From: a bacterium
GTDB lineage: Bacteria > Ratteibacteria > UBA8468
Length of the DNA: 30,320 bases
Assembly (NCBI GenBank): GCA_030672255.1
Contig: DAOVGU010000036.1
Span: 1 to 30,320, forward strand
Reading direction: 5' to 3'
The translations under genes and the position numbers were made by a program. Under the pieces are notes generated by a model, which made no database searches, had not been told where the DNA came from, and saw only the letters and a program-made list of their open reading frames with translations. Shown here in pieces: positions 15,142 to 21,898 of the stretch (the first letter of the stretch is position 1; each line of letters opens with the position of its first letter).

Positions 15142-15783
15142 TTATACCTCCCTCCTTATCGCTTCCGCTGGCTCCATCCTTGATGAAAGATAGGCAGGAT
15201 AGACCGCACCCAATATAGAAATGACAATACCTAAGAGGACAGCAAAAAAGGAATATTTCAATAAGGAAAGAAGGGGAAGGAAATGGATAACCACTCCTCC
15301 ATACCTTAGAAGAAAAAGAATGACAATTCCTGTCATCCCGATGAATGCCCCGACAAAAGAGCCAATAACGCCTTGAAGAGCGGACTCTAAAATGAAGAGC
15401 TCGATGACAAATCGGTTAAGCGCTCCCAAGCACTTCATCGTTCCAATTTCCTTGCATCTTTCGGTAACGGACATCAACATTGAATTGGTAATACCAACAA
15501 CACAGACGAGCAAAGAAAGGGTTACCAACCAGATCTGCCGGGAACGAGACCCCTCTTCAATCGTCTGCAGAATCACTCTTATTTCCTCAGGTCCCCTCTG
15601 CAAAAGATTATTGGAAATGCTGTTACTCGTCAGTACGGAAGTCAGGAAAGCAACTCCCAGGCAGATACTTGCGGTAACAATGACAGAACGACCGAATCTA
15701 ATTCTTATACTCCTTAAACTAATCTTAAAAGCATCCTTATGCGAGAGAACAACCTGACGTTTAATTTTTTCTTCTTCTGCCAT
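15142..15783 (-). CDS. FtsX-like ABC permease lacking the large periplasmic domain
   Basis: 213 residues with four hydrophobic segments at about 33-53, 80-103, 128-160 and 173-200. The FtsX core is readable: MLMSVTERCKEIGTMKCLGA, then IELFILESALQGVIGSFVGAFIG, then the C-terminal YPAYLSSRMEPAEAIRRE. In MacB/LolC-type proteins TM1 and TM2 are separated by a periplasmic domain of about 200 residues; here only about 26 residues separate them. I see no sign of a frameshift, so it appears to be a naturally compact form. The ATG at 15783 is chosen over a TTG at 15786. The promoter suggests a leaderless message. Confidence 0.85.
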   Translation of the reverse strand: MAEEEKIKRQVVLSHKDAFKISLRSIRIRFGRSVIVTASICLGVAFLTSVLTSNSISNNLLQRGPEEIRVILQTIEEGSRSRQIWLVTLSLLVCVVGITNSMLMSVTERCKEIGTMKCLGALNRFVIELFILESALQGVIGSFVGAFIGMTGIVILFLLRYGGVVIHFLPLLSLLKYSFFAVLLGIVISILGAVYPAYLSSRMEPAEAIRREV

Positions 15784-15790
15784 CAAAATA

Positions 15791-15842
15791 ATTTTATCCT
15801 ATATTTTTAAAAATTGCAAATCCCCAGAAAAAGTTATAAAAT
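15791..15842. promoter_or_regulatory. Symmetric divergent promoter pair sharing one -35 box
   Basis: The palindromic hexamer TTGCAA (15814-15819) can serve as -35 on both strands. Rightward, TAAAAT lies at 15837-15842 after 17 bp. Leftward, TAAAAT (ATTTTA on plus, 15791-15796) also lies after exactly 17 bp. The two promoters would serve xylB and the ABC permease, each starting only a few bases before its ATG. Binding of polymerase on one side should exclude the other. The prediction is by eye in AT-rich DNA. Confidence 0.5.
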
Positions 15843-15851
15843 GAAGTTAAA

Positions 15852-17384
15852 ATGAGATATCTTATTGGAATTGATGTTGGGACAACAGGAGCAAAAGCAC
15901 TTTTAATCGATGAGAAAGGAAAAATCGTTGCCAGGAGCAGTCAGGAATATCCCCTTCTCACTCCAAAGATAGGCTGGGCCGAACAGAACCCCCTTGATTG
16001 GTGGAAAGCAACGATTAAGGTAATTAAAGAGGTTCTAAAGATCTCTCAAGTCAATGCTACCCCTGATTTAATCAGGGGCATTGGGCTTTCCGGCCAGATG
16101 CACGGGGCGGTCTTCCTCAATAAGAAAGGCGAGGTTTTAAGACCAGCCATCCTCTGGTGTGACCAGAGAACCCAGGAGGAATGTAGCAGGATTAACCAGA
16201 TTGTTGGCGAGGAAAAGGTTTTAGATCTTACCTCTAATCCAGTTCTTACCGGCTTTACCGCTCCCAAGATTCTCTGGGTAAAAAGGCATCAACCGAAAAT
16301 CTATGAAATAACCGATAAAATCCTTCTTCCCAAGGATTATATTCGCTATAGACTTACCGGCGTATTCGCCTCTGAGGTCTCCGATGCCTCCGGTACCTCC
16401 CTTTTTGATGTCCGGGAAAGAAAATGGTCAAAAGCGATGTTAAGGAAATTAGGAATTAGTTCTTCCCTCCTACCTCCCGTCTATGAATCAAAAGAGGTAA
16501 GTGGTAGAATCAATAAAACCACAGCAACCCAGACGGCTCTTAAAGAAGGAACTCCGGTTGTCGGAGGAGCCGGGGATCAGGCCGCCGGTGGTCTTGGTAA
16601 TGGCATCGTTGAGAAGGGAATAGCCTCCTCTACCATCGGCACCTCAGGGGTCATCTTTGCTCATTCCGAAAAAGCTAAGGTTGATAAGGCCGGCCGGGTG
16701 CATACCTTCTGCCATGCGGTAGAGAAGGCCTGGCATATTATGGGGGTGATGCTTTCTGCGGGTGGCTCTCTACGCTGGTTCCGGGATAATTTCTGTGAGC
16801 AAGAGATCAAGGAGGCAAAAAGGAAAGGGATCGATCCTTACGAACTTATTACAGGCCAAGCAAAAAAGGTGCCTGTTGGCTCTCAAGGGTTAATCTTTCT
16901 CCCCTATCTCATGGGGGAGAGAACCCCGCATAAGGACACAAGAGCAAGAGGGGGATTCTTTGGACTTACCGCCAGCCATAAAAAGGAGCATCTTATCCGC
17001 AGTATTATGGAAGGAGTGGTCTTTGGCCTGAGAGATTCTTTAGAGATTCTGAAGGAGATGGGAATAGAAATTAAAGAGATCCGGGCCTCCGGTGGTGGAG
17101 CAAGGTCCTCCCTCTGGTGTCAGATGCAGGCCGATATCTTTGGTAAGAAGGTTATTAGAACCAATATCAAAGAGGCTCCAGCTTACGGTGTTGCTCTTTT
17201 AGCCGGAGTCGGCAGCGGAATCTTTGAGAATATCAGAAAGACCTGTAAAAGGACGATTAAGGTTACCGATACCATTGAGCCGGTTCCAGAAAATGTAGAG
17301 AAATATGAAAGATATTACCGAATCTATTCTTCTCTCTACCCTGCCTTGAAGCCCTCCTTTGACAAGCTGCCTGCAATATGCTAA
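15852..17384 (+). CDS. xylB: Xylulokinase (FGGY carbohydrate kinase)
   Basis: 510 residues; phosphorylates D-xylulose to xylulose 5-phosphate in the pentose pathway. The first ATP-grasping strand GIDVGTTGAKALL opens the protein. IGLSGQMHG and AILWCDQRT are sugar-side motifs specific to xylulokinases. GGAGDQAAGGLGNG contains the likely catalytic Asp242. IGTSGVIF and ASGGGARSSLWCQMQADIFG are the C-terminal ATP-binding blocks. Residues 70-76 (TPDLIRG) are encoded by a perfect palindrome, apparently inserted in frame into a surface loop before IGLSGQMHG. No Shine-Dalgarno site; the promoter places the transcript start about three bases before the ATG. Confidence 0.92.
   Translation: MRYLIGIDVGTTGAKALLIDEKGKIVARSSQEYPLLTPKIGWAEQNPLDWWKATIKVIKEVLKISQVNATPDLIRGIGLSGQMHGAVFLNKKGEVLRPAILWCDQRTQEECSRINQIVGEEKVLDLTSNPVLTGFTAPKILWVKRHQPKIYEITDKILLPKDYIRYRLTGVFASEVSDASGTSLFDVRERKWSKAMLRKLGISSSLLPPVYESKEVSGRINKTTATQTALKEGTPVVGGAGDQAAGGLGNGIVEKGIASSTIGTSGVIFAHSEKAKVDKAGRVHTFCHAVEKAWHIMGVMLSAGGSLRWFRDNFCEQEIKEAKRKGIDPYELITGQAKKVPVGSQGLIFLPYLMGERTPHKDTRARGGFFGLTASHKKEHLIRSIMEGVVFGLRDSLEILKEMGIEIKEIRASGGGARSSLWCQMQADIFGKKVIRTNIKEAPAYGVALLAGVGSGIFENIRKTCKRTIKVTDTIEPVPENVEKYERYYRIYSSLYPALKPSFDKLPAIC
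16060..16078. repeat. Palindromic element inside xylB
   Basis: CCCCTGATT (16060-16068), one T, then AATCAGGGG (16070-16078): a perfect 9-bp inverted repeat. It is read in frame as part of TPDLIRG. Palindromes of this CCCCTGATT type are usually intergenic repeats; here one lies inside an otherwise normal coding sequence without breaking it. Confidence 0.75.
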
Positions 17385-17395
17385 AGTGACACAGG

Positions 17396-17791
17396 ATGAA
17401 AAAAGAAAAGGTTTATTTTGGAAAAGGTGGAAGGAAAGAGGCGAGAGCGAATGTAAAGCTTACCCCGGGTAAAGGCAAGATCAAGGTTAATGAAAGGAAA
17501 TTGGAGGAATATTTTTCCGATGAGTTTTTGCAAGAAGAGGTGGTGAAGCCATTAAAGGTTACAGAAAGTAAAGAAAAGTTTGATATTCTCGGCAGAGTTA
17601 CCGGTGGCGGGAAAAATGCCCAGGCCGATGCCTTAAAATTAGGAATCGCTCGGGCGCTGGTGGCAGAGAATGAAAAACTCAGGGAGACCTTAAGAAAAAA
17701 TGACCTCCTTACCCGGGACCCGCGGATGAAGGAGCGCAAGAAATACGGTCAGAAGGGTGCCCGCAAGAAGTTCCAGTTCACAAAAAGATAA
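17396..17791 (+). CDS. rpsI: Small ribosomal subunit protein uS9
   Basis: 131 residues, the usual size. The N-terminus FGKGGRKEARANVKLTPGKG matches the Y-GTGRRK-A-ARV start of uS9. GRVTGGGKNAQADALKLGIARAL is the central conserved block. The C-terminus is basic, with DPRMKERKKYGQKGARKKFQFTKR reaching into the ribosomal P-site region. In most bacteria rpsI follows rplM (uL13) in one operon; here it follows xylB by 11 bp and rplM is absent from the window. It is followed by a large palindromic repeat. Confidence 0.95.
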   Translation: MKKEKVYFGKGGRKEARANVKLTPGKGKIKVNERKLEEYFSDEFLQEEVVKPLKVTESKEKFDILGRVTGGGKNAQADALKLGIARALVAENEKLRETLRKNDLLTRDPRMKERKKYGQKGARKKFQFTKR

Positions 17792-17798
17792 AGATAAA

Positions 17799-17877
17799 GG
17801 GGTCAGGTCTCAACATTTGACAAAGTTAGACAGAATGCTGAAAATGGCTCTTTTGTCAAATGTTGAGACCTGACCCC
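17799..17877. repeat. Complete GGGGTCAGG palindrome, 26-bp perfect arms
   Basis: The left arm (17799-17824, GGGGTCAGGTCTCAACATTT onward) and right arm (17852-17877, ending GAGACCTGACCCC) are perfect reverse complements over 26 nt, separated by a 27-nt loop. This is the only complete copy in the window; its two halves also occur singly at 5703 and 12293. It resembles REP-type elements moved by Tyr transposases, but no transposase is present here. No T-run follows, so it is not a classical terminator. Confidence 0.9.
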
Positions 17878-17882
17878 TAACT

Positions 17883-18896
17883 ATGAAGAAATCAAAGGTA
17901 GGGATTGTGGGGTTTCGGGGCTATACGGGAAACAGCCTCCTGCAGATTCTTTCTCACCATCCAGAGGTTAAAATTGGTTACCTGGCCGATAAAGAGAAAG
18001 GTTCTTATCCTGAGGAACTACTTCTCTTAAAGGAAGCAAAGCCTATTATAGCGGAGGAATTTGATCCAGGGAAATCTTCCCAATTTGCCGACCTTTTCTT
18101 CCTAGCCCTCCCCCATACAATCTCAATGCTCTATGTCAATGACCTCTTAAAAGCCGGGAAAAAGGTAATTGATCTCTCCGCCGACTTCCGCTTCTCCTCC
18201 GTTTCCATCTACGAAGAATGGTATAAAGCCAAACACAAAAATCCAGAGCTATTAAATCAAGCGGCCTATGGTCTTCCGGAAATCTTTCGGGATGAGATTA
18301 AGAAAGCAAAACTGATCGCTAACCCTGGCTGCTATCCTACGGCGGTAATCCTGGGAGTTCTCCCATTATTAAAAAAGGGACTGCTAAAAAACGAAATCAT
18401 CGTTGATGCTAAATCCGGAGCAAGTGGAGCCGGGAAAAAACTGGATCCCTCCCTTCTCTTCTCTGCGATTAATGAAAACCTAAAGCCTTATAAGGTCAAT
18501 TCCCATCAGCATGCTCCGGAAATCAAATTTATCTTGGAAAAGATTGCGGGACATCAGATAGACCTAACCTTTGTTCCCCATCTGATTCCGATGAATAAAG
18601 GCTTATTAACCACCATCTATCTTTCCTTAAATAAGGAAATGAAGACAGAAGAAATTTTAGACCTTTATCAAGAATTCTATTCTTCTCAACCATTTGTAAA
18701 GATTTTGCCGAAGGGTAAATTCCCCCAGACAAGAGAGGTTGTTGGTACAAATTACTGCAGTATCGGTGTTACCCTGGCCAAAAATAAGGCAATCATCATC
18801 TCTGCCCTGGATAATCTCATTAAGGGTGCGGCCGGCCAGGCGGTCCAGAATATGAATATTATGTATGGCTGGGATGAAACCGCCGGATTACTATGA
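17883..18896 (+). CDS. argC: N-acetyl-gamma-glutamyl-phosphate reductase
   Basis: 337 residues; NADPH-dependent reduction of N-acetylglutamyl phosphate in arginine synthesis. The dinucleotide-binding start is VGIVGFRGYTG. The active-site cysteine C150 is in IANPGCYPTA. DAKSGASGAGK, VNSHQHAPEI and FVPHLIPMNKGLLTTIY are family blocks, and the end GAAGQAVQNMNIMYGWDETAGL is characteristic. Length is normal. It starts five bases after the palindromic repeat with no ribosome-binding site visible. Its stop overlaps the next gene in an ATGA junction. Other arg genes are not in the window. Confidence 0.96.
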   Translation: MKKSKVGIVGFRGYTGNSLLQILSHHPEVKIGYLADKEKGSYPEELLLLKEAKPIIAEEFDPGKSSQFADLFFLALPHTISMLYVNDLLKAGKKVIDLSADFRFSSVSIYEEWYKAKHKNPELLNQAAYGLPEIFRDEIKKAKLIANPGCYPTAVILGVLPLLKKGLLKNEIIVDAKSGASGAGKKLDPSLLFSAINENLKPYKVNSHQHAPEIKFILEKIAGHQIDLTFVPHLIPMNKGLLTTIYLSLNKEMKTEEILDLYQEFYSSQPFVKILPKGKFPQTREVVGTNYCSIGVTLAKNKAIIISALDNLIKGAAGQAVQNMNIMYGWDETAGLL

Positions 18897-19510
18897 GAAA
18901 AATTGTCTTTCTTGATCGGGACGGGGTAATTAGCAAATATTATCCAGGAGATTGGAGCAAAAAATGGGAGGAATTTTCCTTTTTGCCAAAGGCAAAGGAA
19001 TCCCTGAAGAGATTAACTAAAGCAAATTATCGGATTGTGGTTATTTCCAATCAGGCCGGGGTGAGCAAAGGCCTCTTTAGTTTAAAGAACCTGAGGTATA
19101 TTACCAAAAGGATGAAAGAGGAGGTAAAGAAATCCGGAGGGAAAATCAAAAAGGTTTACTACTGCCCTCATCAGGATGAAGATAATTGTTCCTGCCGCAA
19201 GCCAAAGGTTGGTCTTTTTAGAAAAGCGGAGAAGGATTTAGGCGGGTTCAACTTTGAAAAAACCTTCTTTGTCGGCGATAGCGAGGTAGATATCCTGGCG
19301 GGAAAAAATATCGGGACGAAAACGATTCTTGTCCTCTCGGGAAAGACCAAATCCAGAGAGGAAACAAAAGGCTGGCAAAAGCAACCGGACTATATTGCAA
19401 CTGACCTTTTTTCTGCCAGCGAAATTATCCTGAACTCACGAGTATCCAGCGAACCACGTCATTGCGAGCGAGGTCCCTCGCCTGTCATTGCGACACGTTG
19501 TGTCAGTTGA
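18893..19510 (+). CDS. HAD-family sugar-phosphate phosphatase (GmhB/HisB-N type)
   Basis: A 205-residue HAD phosphatase. FLDRDGVI gives nucleophile D8 and acid/base D10, VVISNQAGV is motif II, and FVGDSEVDILAG holds the last acidic residues. Zinc ligands C91, H93, C99 and C101 in CPHQDEDNCSCRKPK define the histidinol-phosphatase/GmhB branch. GmhB removes the 7-phosphate of heptose bisphosphate for LPS core, which would suit the downstream polysaccharide locus. Translation is coupled to argC by ATGA. The last about 22 residues (from roughly SEPRHCERG) come from dispersed repeat sequence, and the stop codon overlaps the next promoter's -35 box, so the native C-terminus is probably near residue 182. 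Confidence 0.85.
   Translation: MRKIVFLDRDGVISKYYPGDWSKKWEEFSFLPKAKESLKRLTKANYRIVVISNQAGVSKGLFSLKNLRYITKRMKEEVKKSGGKIKKVYYCPHQDEDNCSCRKPKVGLFRKAEKDLGGFNFEKTFFVGDSEVDILAGKNIGTKTILVLSGKTKSREETKGWQKQPDYIATDLFSASEIILNSRVSSEPRHCERGPSPVIATRCVS
19458..19504. repeat. GTCATTGCGA repeat units inside the gmhB-like 3' end
   Basis: GTCATTGCGA occurs twice in direct orientation (19458 and 19484), separated by GCGAGGTCCCTCGC, itself a hairpin. A third hairpin, GACAC-GTT-GTGTC, spans 19492-19504. This is the same family as the repeat at 13017. It lies wholly within the reading frame of the phosphatase. Confidence 0.65.
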
Positions 19511-19552
19511 CAGAAACTTTTTTATTATGTATAATGTTCATAAGTTGAACAT
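19507..19552 (+). promoter_or_regulatory. Consensus promoter with palindromic operator (copy 1)
   Basis: TTGACA (19507-19512), 17 bp, TATAAT (19530-19535): a perfect sigma-70-type promoter. ATGTTCA (19534-19540), TAAGT, TGAACAT (19546-19552) is a perfect 7-bp inverted repeat covering the transcription start and ending at the ATG. An almost identical arrangement precedes wzm at 24068. The regulator encoded just downstream is the obvious candidate to bind it, giving autorepression. The 5' leader of about 11 nt has no Shine-Dalgarno site. Confidence 0.8.
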
Positions 19553-20110
19553 ATGGATAATTCAGAGATTGGAGAAAAGGAATTCAAAATTATCACTGAG
19601 GTAGGTAAGAATGGAGTAATTACCCAGAGGGAGATTTCCCAGCGGCTTGGTTTCTCCCTGGGGATGACCAACATTCTTTTAAAAAGGCTTATTCGCAAGG
19701 GCTATATCAAAATTGGACGCTTGAACAAAAGGAAGGTTCGCTATCTTTTAACTCCTCAAGGAATTAAACAGAAGGTAAGGAGAAGTTATCAGTATCTCCT
19801 CTATACCTTCCATTCCTTGAAGGAAATTAAATCAAAAATCCAATTGGTTCTTTTAGCCGAATACGAAAAGGGGCGAAGGAAATTCATTATCCTTGGGGAT
19901 GGGGAATTGGCGGAGATCACCGAGATTGCTCTCCGCAATCTTGGCAAAAAGGACATCACCTATTCTAAATTGTCAGAAGAAGGGATAGATGATAAAGATT
20001 CTCTTCTCCTCCTCACCGACCCTGAACAAAAAATAAAGGATAACAAGGCATTTTCTCTAAATCTTCTTAGAGAAATTGCTAATTTGGGAGTGCGTCAAAT
20101 GCAGGCTTAG
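19553..20110 (+). CDS. EPS-associated MarR-like winged-helix regulator
   Basis: 185 residues. The N-terminal winged helix spans about 8-72: EFKIITEVGKNGVITQREIS, recognition region FSLGMTNILLKRLIRKGYIKI, and the wing around RLNKRKVRYLLTPQG. The remainder (LLYTFHSLKEIKSKIQLVLLAEYEKGRRKFIILGDGELAEI and on) is a second domain with an alpha/beta, sensor-like look. Proteins of this layout are the EPS-associated MarR family, usually at the head of exopolysaccharide clusters, as here. Its promoter carries a palindrome also found before wzm. The first four codons and leader are shared with wzm, pointing to a duplication of the control region. Confidence 0.85.
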   Translation: MDNSEIGEKEFKIITEVGKNGVITQREISQRLGFSLGMTNILLKRLIRKGYIKIGRLNKRKVRYLLTPQGIKQKVRRSYQYLLYTFHSLKEIKSKIQLVLLAEYEKGRRKFIILGDGELAEITEIALRNLGKKDITYSKLSEEGIDDKDSLLLLTDPEQKIKDNKAFSLNLLREIANLGVRQMQA

Positions 20111-20388
20111 ACTCTCCAGATTCCTACTGAAGATAGTATGATTAGTGAACGGCGGAAGTTCCCTTTGAGGTAAATGTATCGCAATTTAGATATAACTAAC
20201 TTATAATACATAATTATGAATGACATCGTATATAGTCCTTTGCAATTAAGGGCGGGGTAAATTTGCGTTTTTTCTTCAATAGCCATTTCCTAAATCATTC
20301 AGTTTCAAAAGAGCAAAAAAATGGGCAAAGAAAATCCCTGATCCTAAGATTAGTTCCTATGTCCAAAAAAGTTAGAGACACTTTTACG
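20111..20388. other. Gene-free gap after the regulator
   Basis: About 280 bp without a convincing gene. A TATAAT occurs at 20202-20207 with no good -35 box. An imperfect stem (TGCAATT near 20241 with AAATTTGC near 20259) precedes a run of six T's at 20268, a weak terminator candidate for the regulator. The right end passes into exporter-gene remnant sequence at about 20389. Confidence 0.4.
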
Positions 20389-20454
20389 AGGTTCGCTATA
20401 AGCAGACACTACTTTAAGAAGATAGAGATGTCCTTTGCCGATGTCATATAAAAA
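20389..20454 (+). pseudogene. wzm remnant, copy A (5' piece joined to 3' end)
   Basis: AGGTTCGCTATAAGCAGAC equals wzm positions 24247-24265, and is followed directly by ACTACTTTAAGAAG... matching wzm 24917-24960 to past its stop codon. About 650 bp of the gene are missing between, and the join is out of frame. The same junction occurs at 23891-23955, so the deletion happened once and was then copied. The remnant's last bases provide the start codon of the AlbA_2 gene. Confidence 0.85.
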
Positions 20455-21889
20455 TGGATTCCTGAACCTGTCAGGAACAGGTTTAAAAGAACTAATTTCG
20501 CAAGGTGAATCTGAGAAACTTGAATTTAAAGAATCCCTACAATTAAAAGATGAGATCGGAGAAACTATTTCGGCTTTCTCTAACTCAAAGGGAGGAATTA
20601 TCCTTATCGGAGTTTCCGATAAGAAAAAAATTAAAGGAATTCAAATTGGAAAAAAGACAACGATAGATTTAGCGGAATACATAAAGAGAAACACAGACCC
20701 GGCAATTTTCCCATCACTGAAGGTTGAGAAAACTGAGAAGAAAGAAATCGTGGTGGTTGAAGTAAAAGAGAATGCAGAAAAACCAGTTTTCTTCAAAAAT
20801 TATGCCTACAAAAGAGTCGGCAATACAAACCAAAGAATTTCTTCCTCAGAGATAAGAAAGTTAGCGAAAGAATCAAAAGGAAAAGTTTACTGGGATGAAC
20901 AAATTTGCGAGGAGACAAATTTAAAAAATATTGATGAAGAAAGAGTTAAATGGTTTTTAAAAGAAGCAATAAGACAGAGAGGATTGAAATTACCCGAGAA
21001 TTTACCAATAGAAAAAACTCTGACGAAATTGAAGTTGGCAAAGAATAAAAAATTAACAAATGCAGTATTACTTTTATTTTCAAAAGAATCCTGGTTTTTG
21101 CAATCGGAGATAAAATGCATAAGGTTTTCTGGTAACGAACCTGTTAAGCCTTACATAGATTTTGAAAGTATAGAGGGAAGTATTTTTAATTTAGTGGAAG
21201 AGAGCATGAATTTTGTGATGAAAAACATTAAGAAAGCCATATGGGTAATTCCTGGAAAAATCCAGAGAGAGGAAAAATACCAATACCCTTTAAAGGCTAT
21301 AAGAGAGGCAATAGTGAATGCCGTTGCCCACAGAGATTACGAAACGACTTCAAAAGTTCAGATAAGAATTTTTGATAGTAGAATAGAGGTTTGGAGTCCT
21401 GGTTTACTTCCAGAGACGATAAAGATAGAAGATTTAAAAAGAGAACATAGGTCAATCCCTCGTAATCCATTATTATTCAAGCAACTGTTCTGGGTAAAGT
21501 ACGTGGAAGATGTCGGTGGCGGAACTTTGGATATGATAAGAGAATGTAAAGAATGGGGAATTCCTGAACCGGAATTCAAATTTATTACAGGAGATTTTGT
21601 TGTCTTTTTTAGGTTACCTCCTGCTTTAGAAGATTTAGAAAAATTGGGATTGAATGAAAGACAGGTAAGAGCAATGGATTATGTGATCAAGAGAGGTTCT
21701 ATCAGGAACAAGGAGTACATTTCTTTAAATAACGTCTCAAGGAAAACGGCGACAATAGACTTGACACAATTGACTACAAAAGGTTTATTACTCAGTGTTG
21801 GGGAAGGGAAACGAAATATACATTATATCCTGCCAAAATACGCAAAAAATACGCAAAAAATTACGCAAAATAGAAAAAGAGAATCTTAA
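20441..21889 (+). CDS. AlbA_2 (Schlafen-type) domain protein with HATPase and winged-helix parts
   Basis: 482 residues. The AlbA_2/Schlafen-like domain covers about 12-135 (GESEKLEFKESLQLKDEIGETISAFSNSKGG, then VFFKNYAYKRVGNTNQRIS). A GHKL-type ATPase region follows, with the N-box in AIREAIVNAVAHRDYE at about 286-301 and GGGTLDMIRECKEWGIPEPEF. A C-terminal winged helix (about 400-460) ends it. Proteins of this layout are annotated as transcriptional regulators or RecG-like, and many are linked to defence. The ATG at 20441 lies in the wzm 3' remnant in another frame, and residues 4-13 come from a double palindrome, so the original start was replaced. An insertion between wzm and wzt is inferred. 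Confidence 0.85.
   Translation: MSYKNGFLNLSGTGLKELISQGESEKLEFKESLQLKDEIGETISAFSNSKGGIILIGVSDKKKIKGIQIGKKTTIDLAEYIKRNTDPAIFPSLKVEKTEKKEIVVVEVKENAEKPVFFKNYAYKRVGNTNQRISSSEIRKLAKESKGKVYWDEQICEETNLKNIDEERVKWFLKEAIRQRGLKLPENLPIEKTLTKLKLAKNKKLTNAVLLLFSKESWFLQSEIKCIRFSGNEPVKPYIDFESIEGSIFNLVEESMNFVMKNIKKAIWVIPGKIQREEKYQYPLKAIREAIVNAVAHRDYETTSKVQIRIFDSRIEVWSPGLLPETIKIEDLKREHRSIPRNPLLFKQLFWVKYVEDVGGGTLDMIRECKEWGIPEPEFKFITGDFVVFFRLPPALEDLEKLGLNERQVRAMDYVIKRGSIRNKEYISLNNVSRKTATIDLTQLTTKGLLLSVGEGKRNIHYILPKYAKNTQKITQNRKRES
20459..20483. repeat. Two overlapping, mutually exclusive hairpins at the AlbA_2 gene start
   Basis: TTCCTGA (20459-20465) pairs with TCAGGAA (20471-20477). AACCTGT (20465-20471) pairs with ACAGGTT (20477-20483). 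Both have 7-bp stems and 5-nt loops and share bases, so only one can form at a time. The same 25 bp recur in the copy at 23001-23090. They lie 18 bases into the coding sequence. Confidence 0.7.
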
Positions 21890-21898
21890 GAATAAAAA

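Noticed and set aside
20239..20275. Possible rho-independent terminator after the regulator
   Set aside because: The stem is short and bulged (TGCAATT with AAATTTGC), so the T-run alone is weak evidence.
20263..20451. A 62-codon frame ending YFKKIEMSFADVI
   Set aside because: Only its last residues match, and they are the wzm C-terminus carried by a deletion remnant; the upstream part resembles nothing, so it is not a separate gene.
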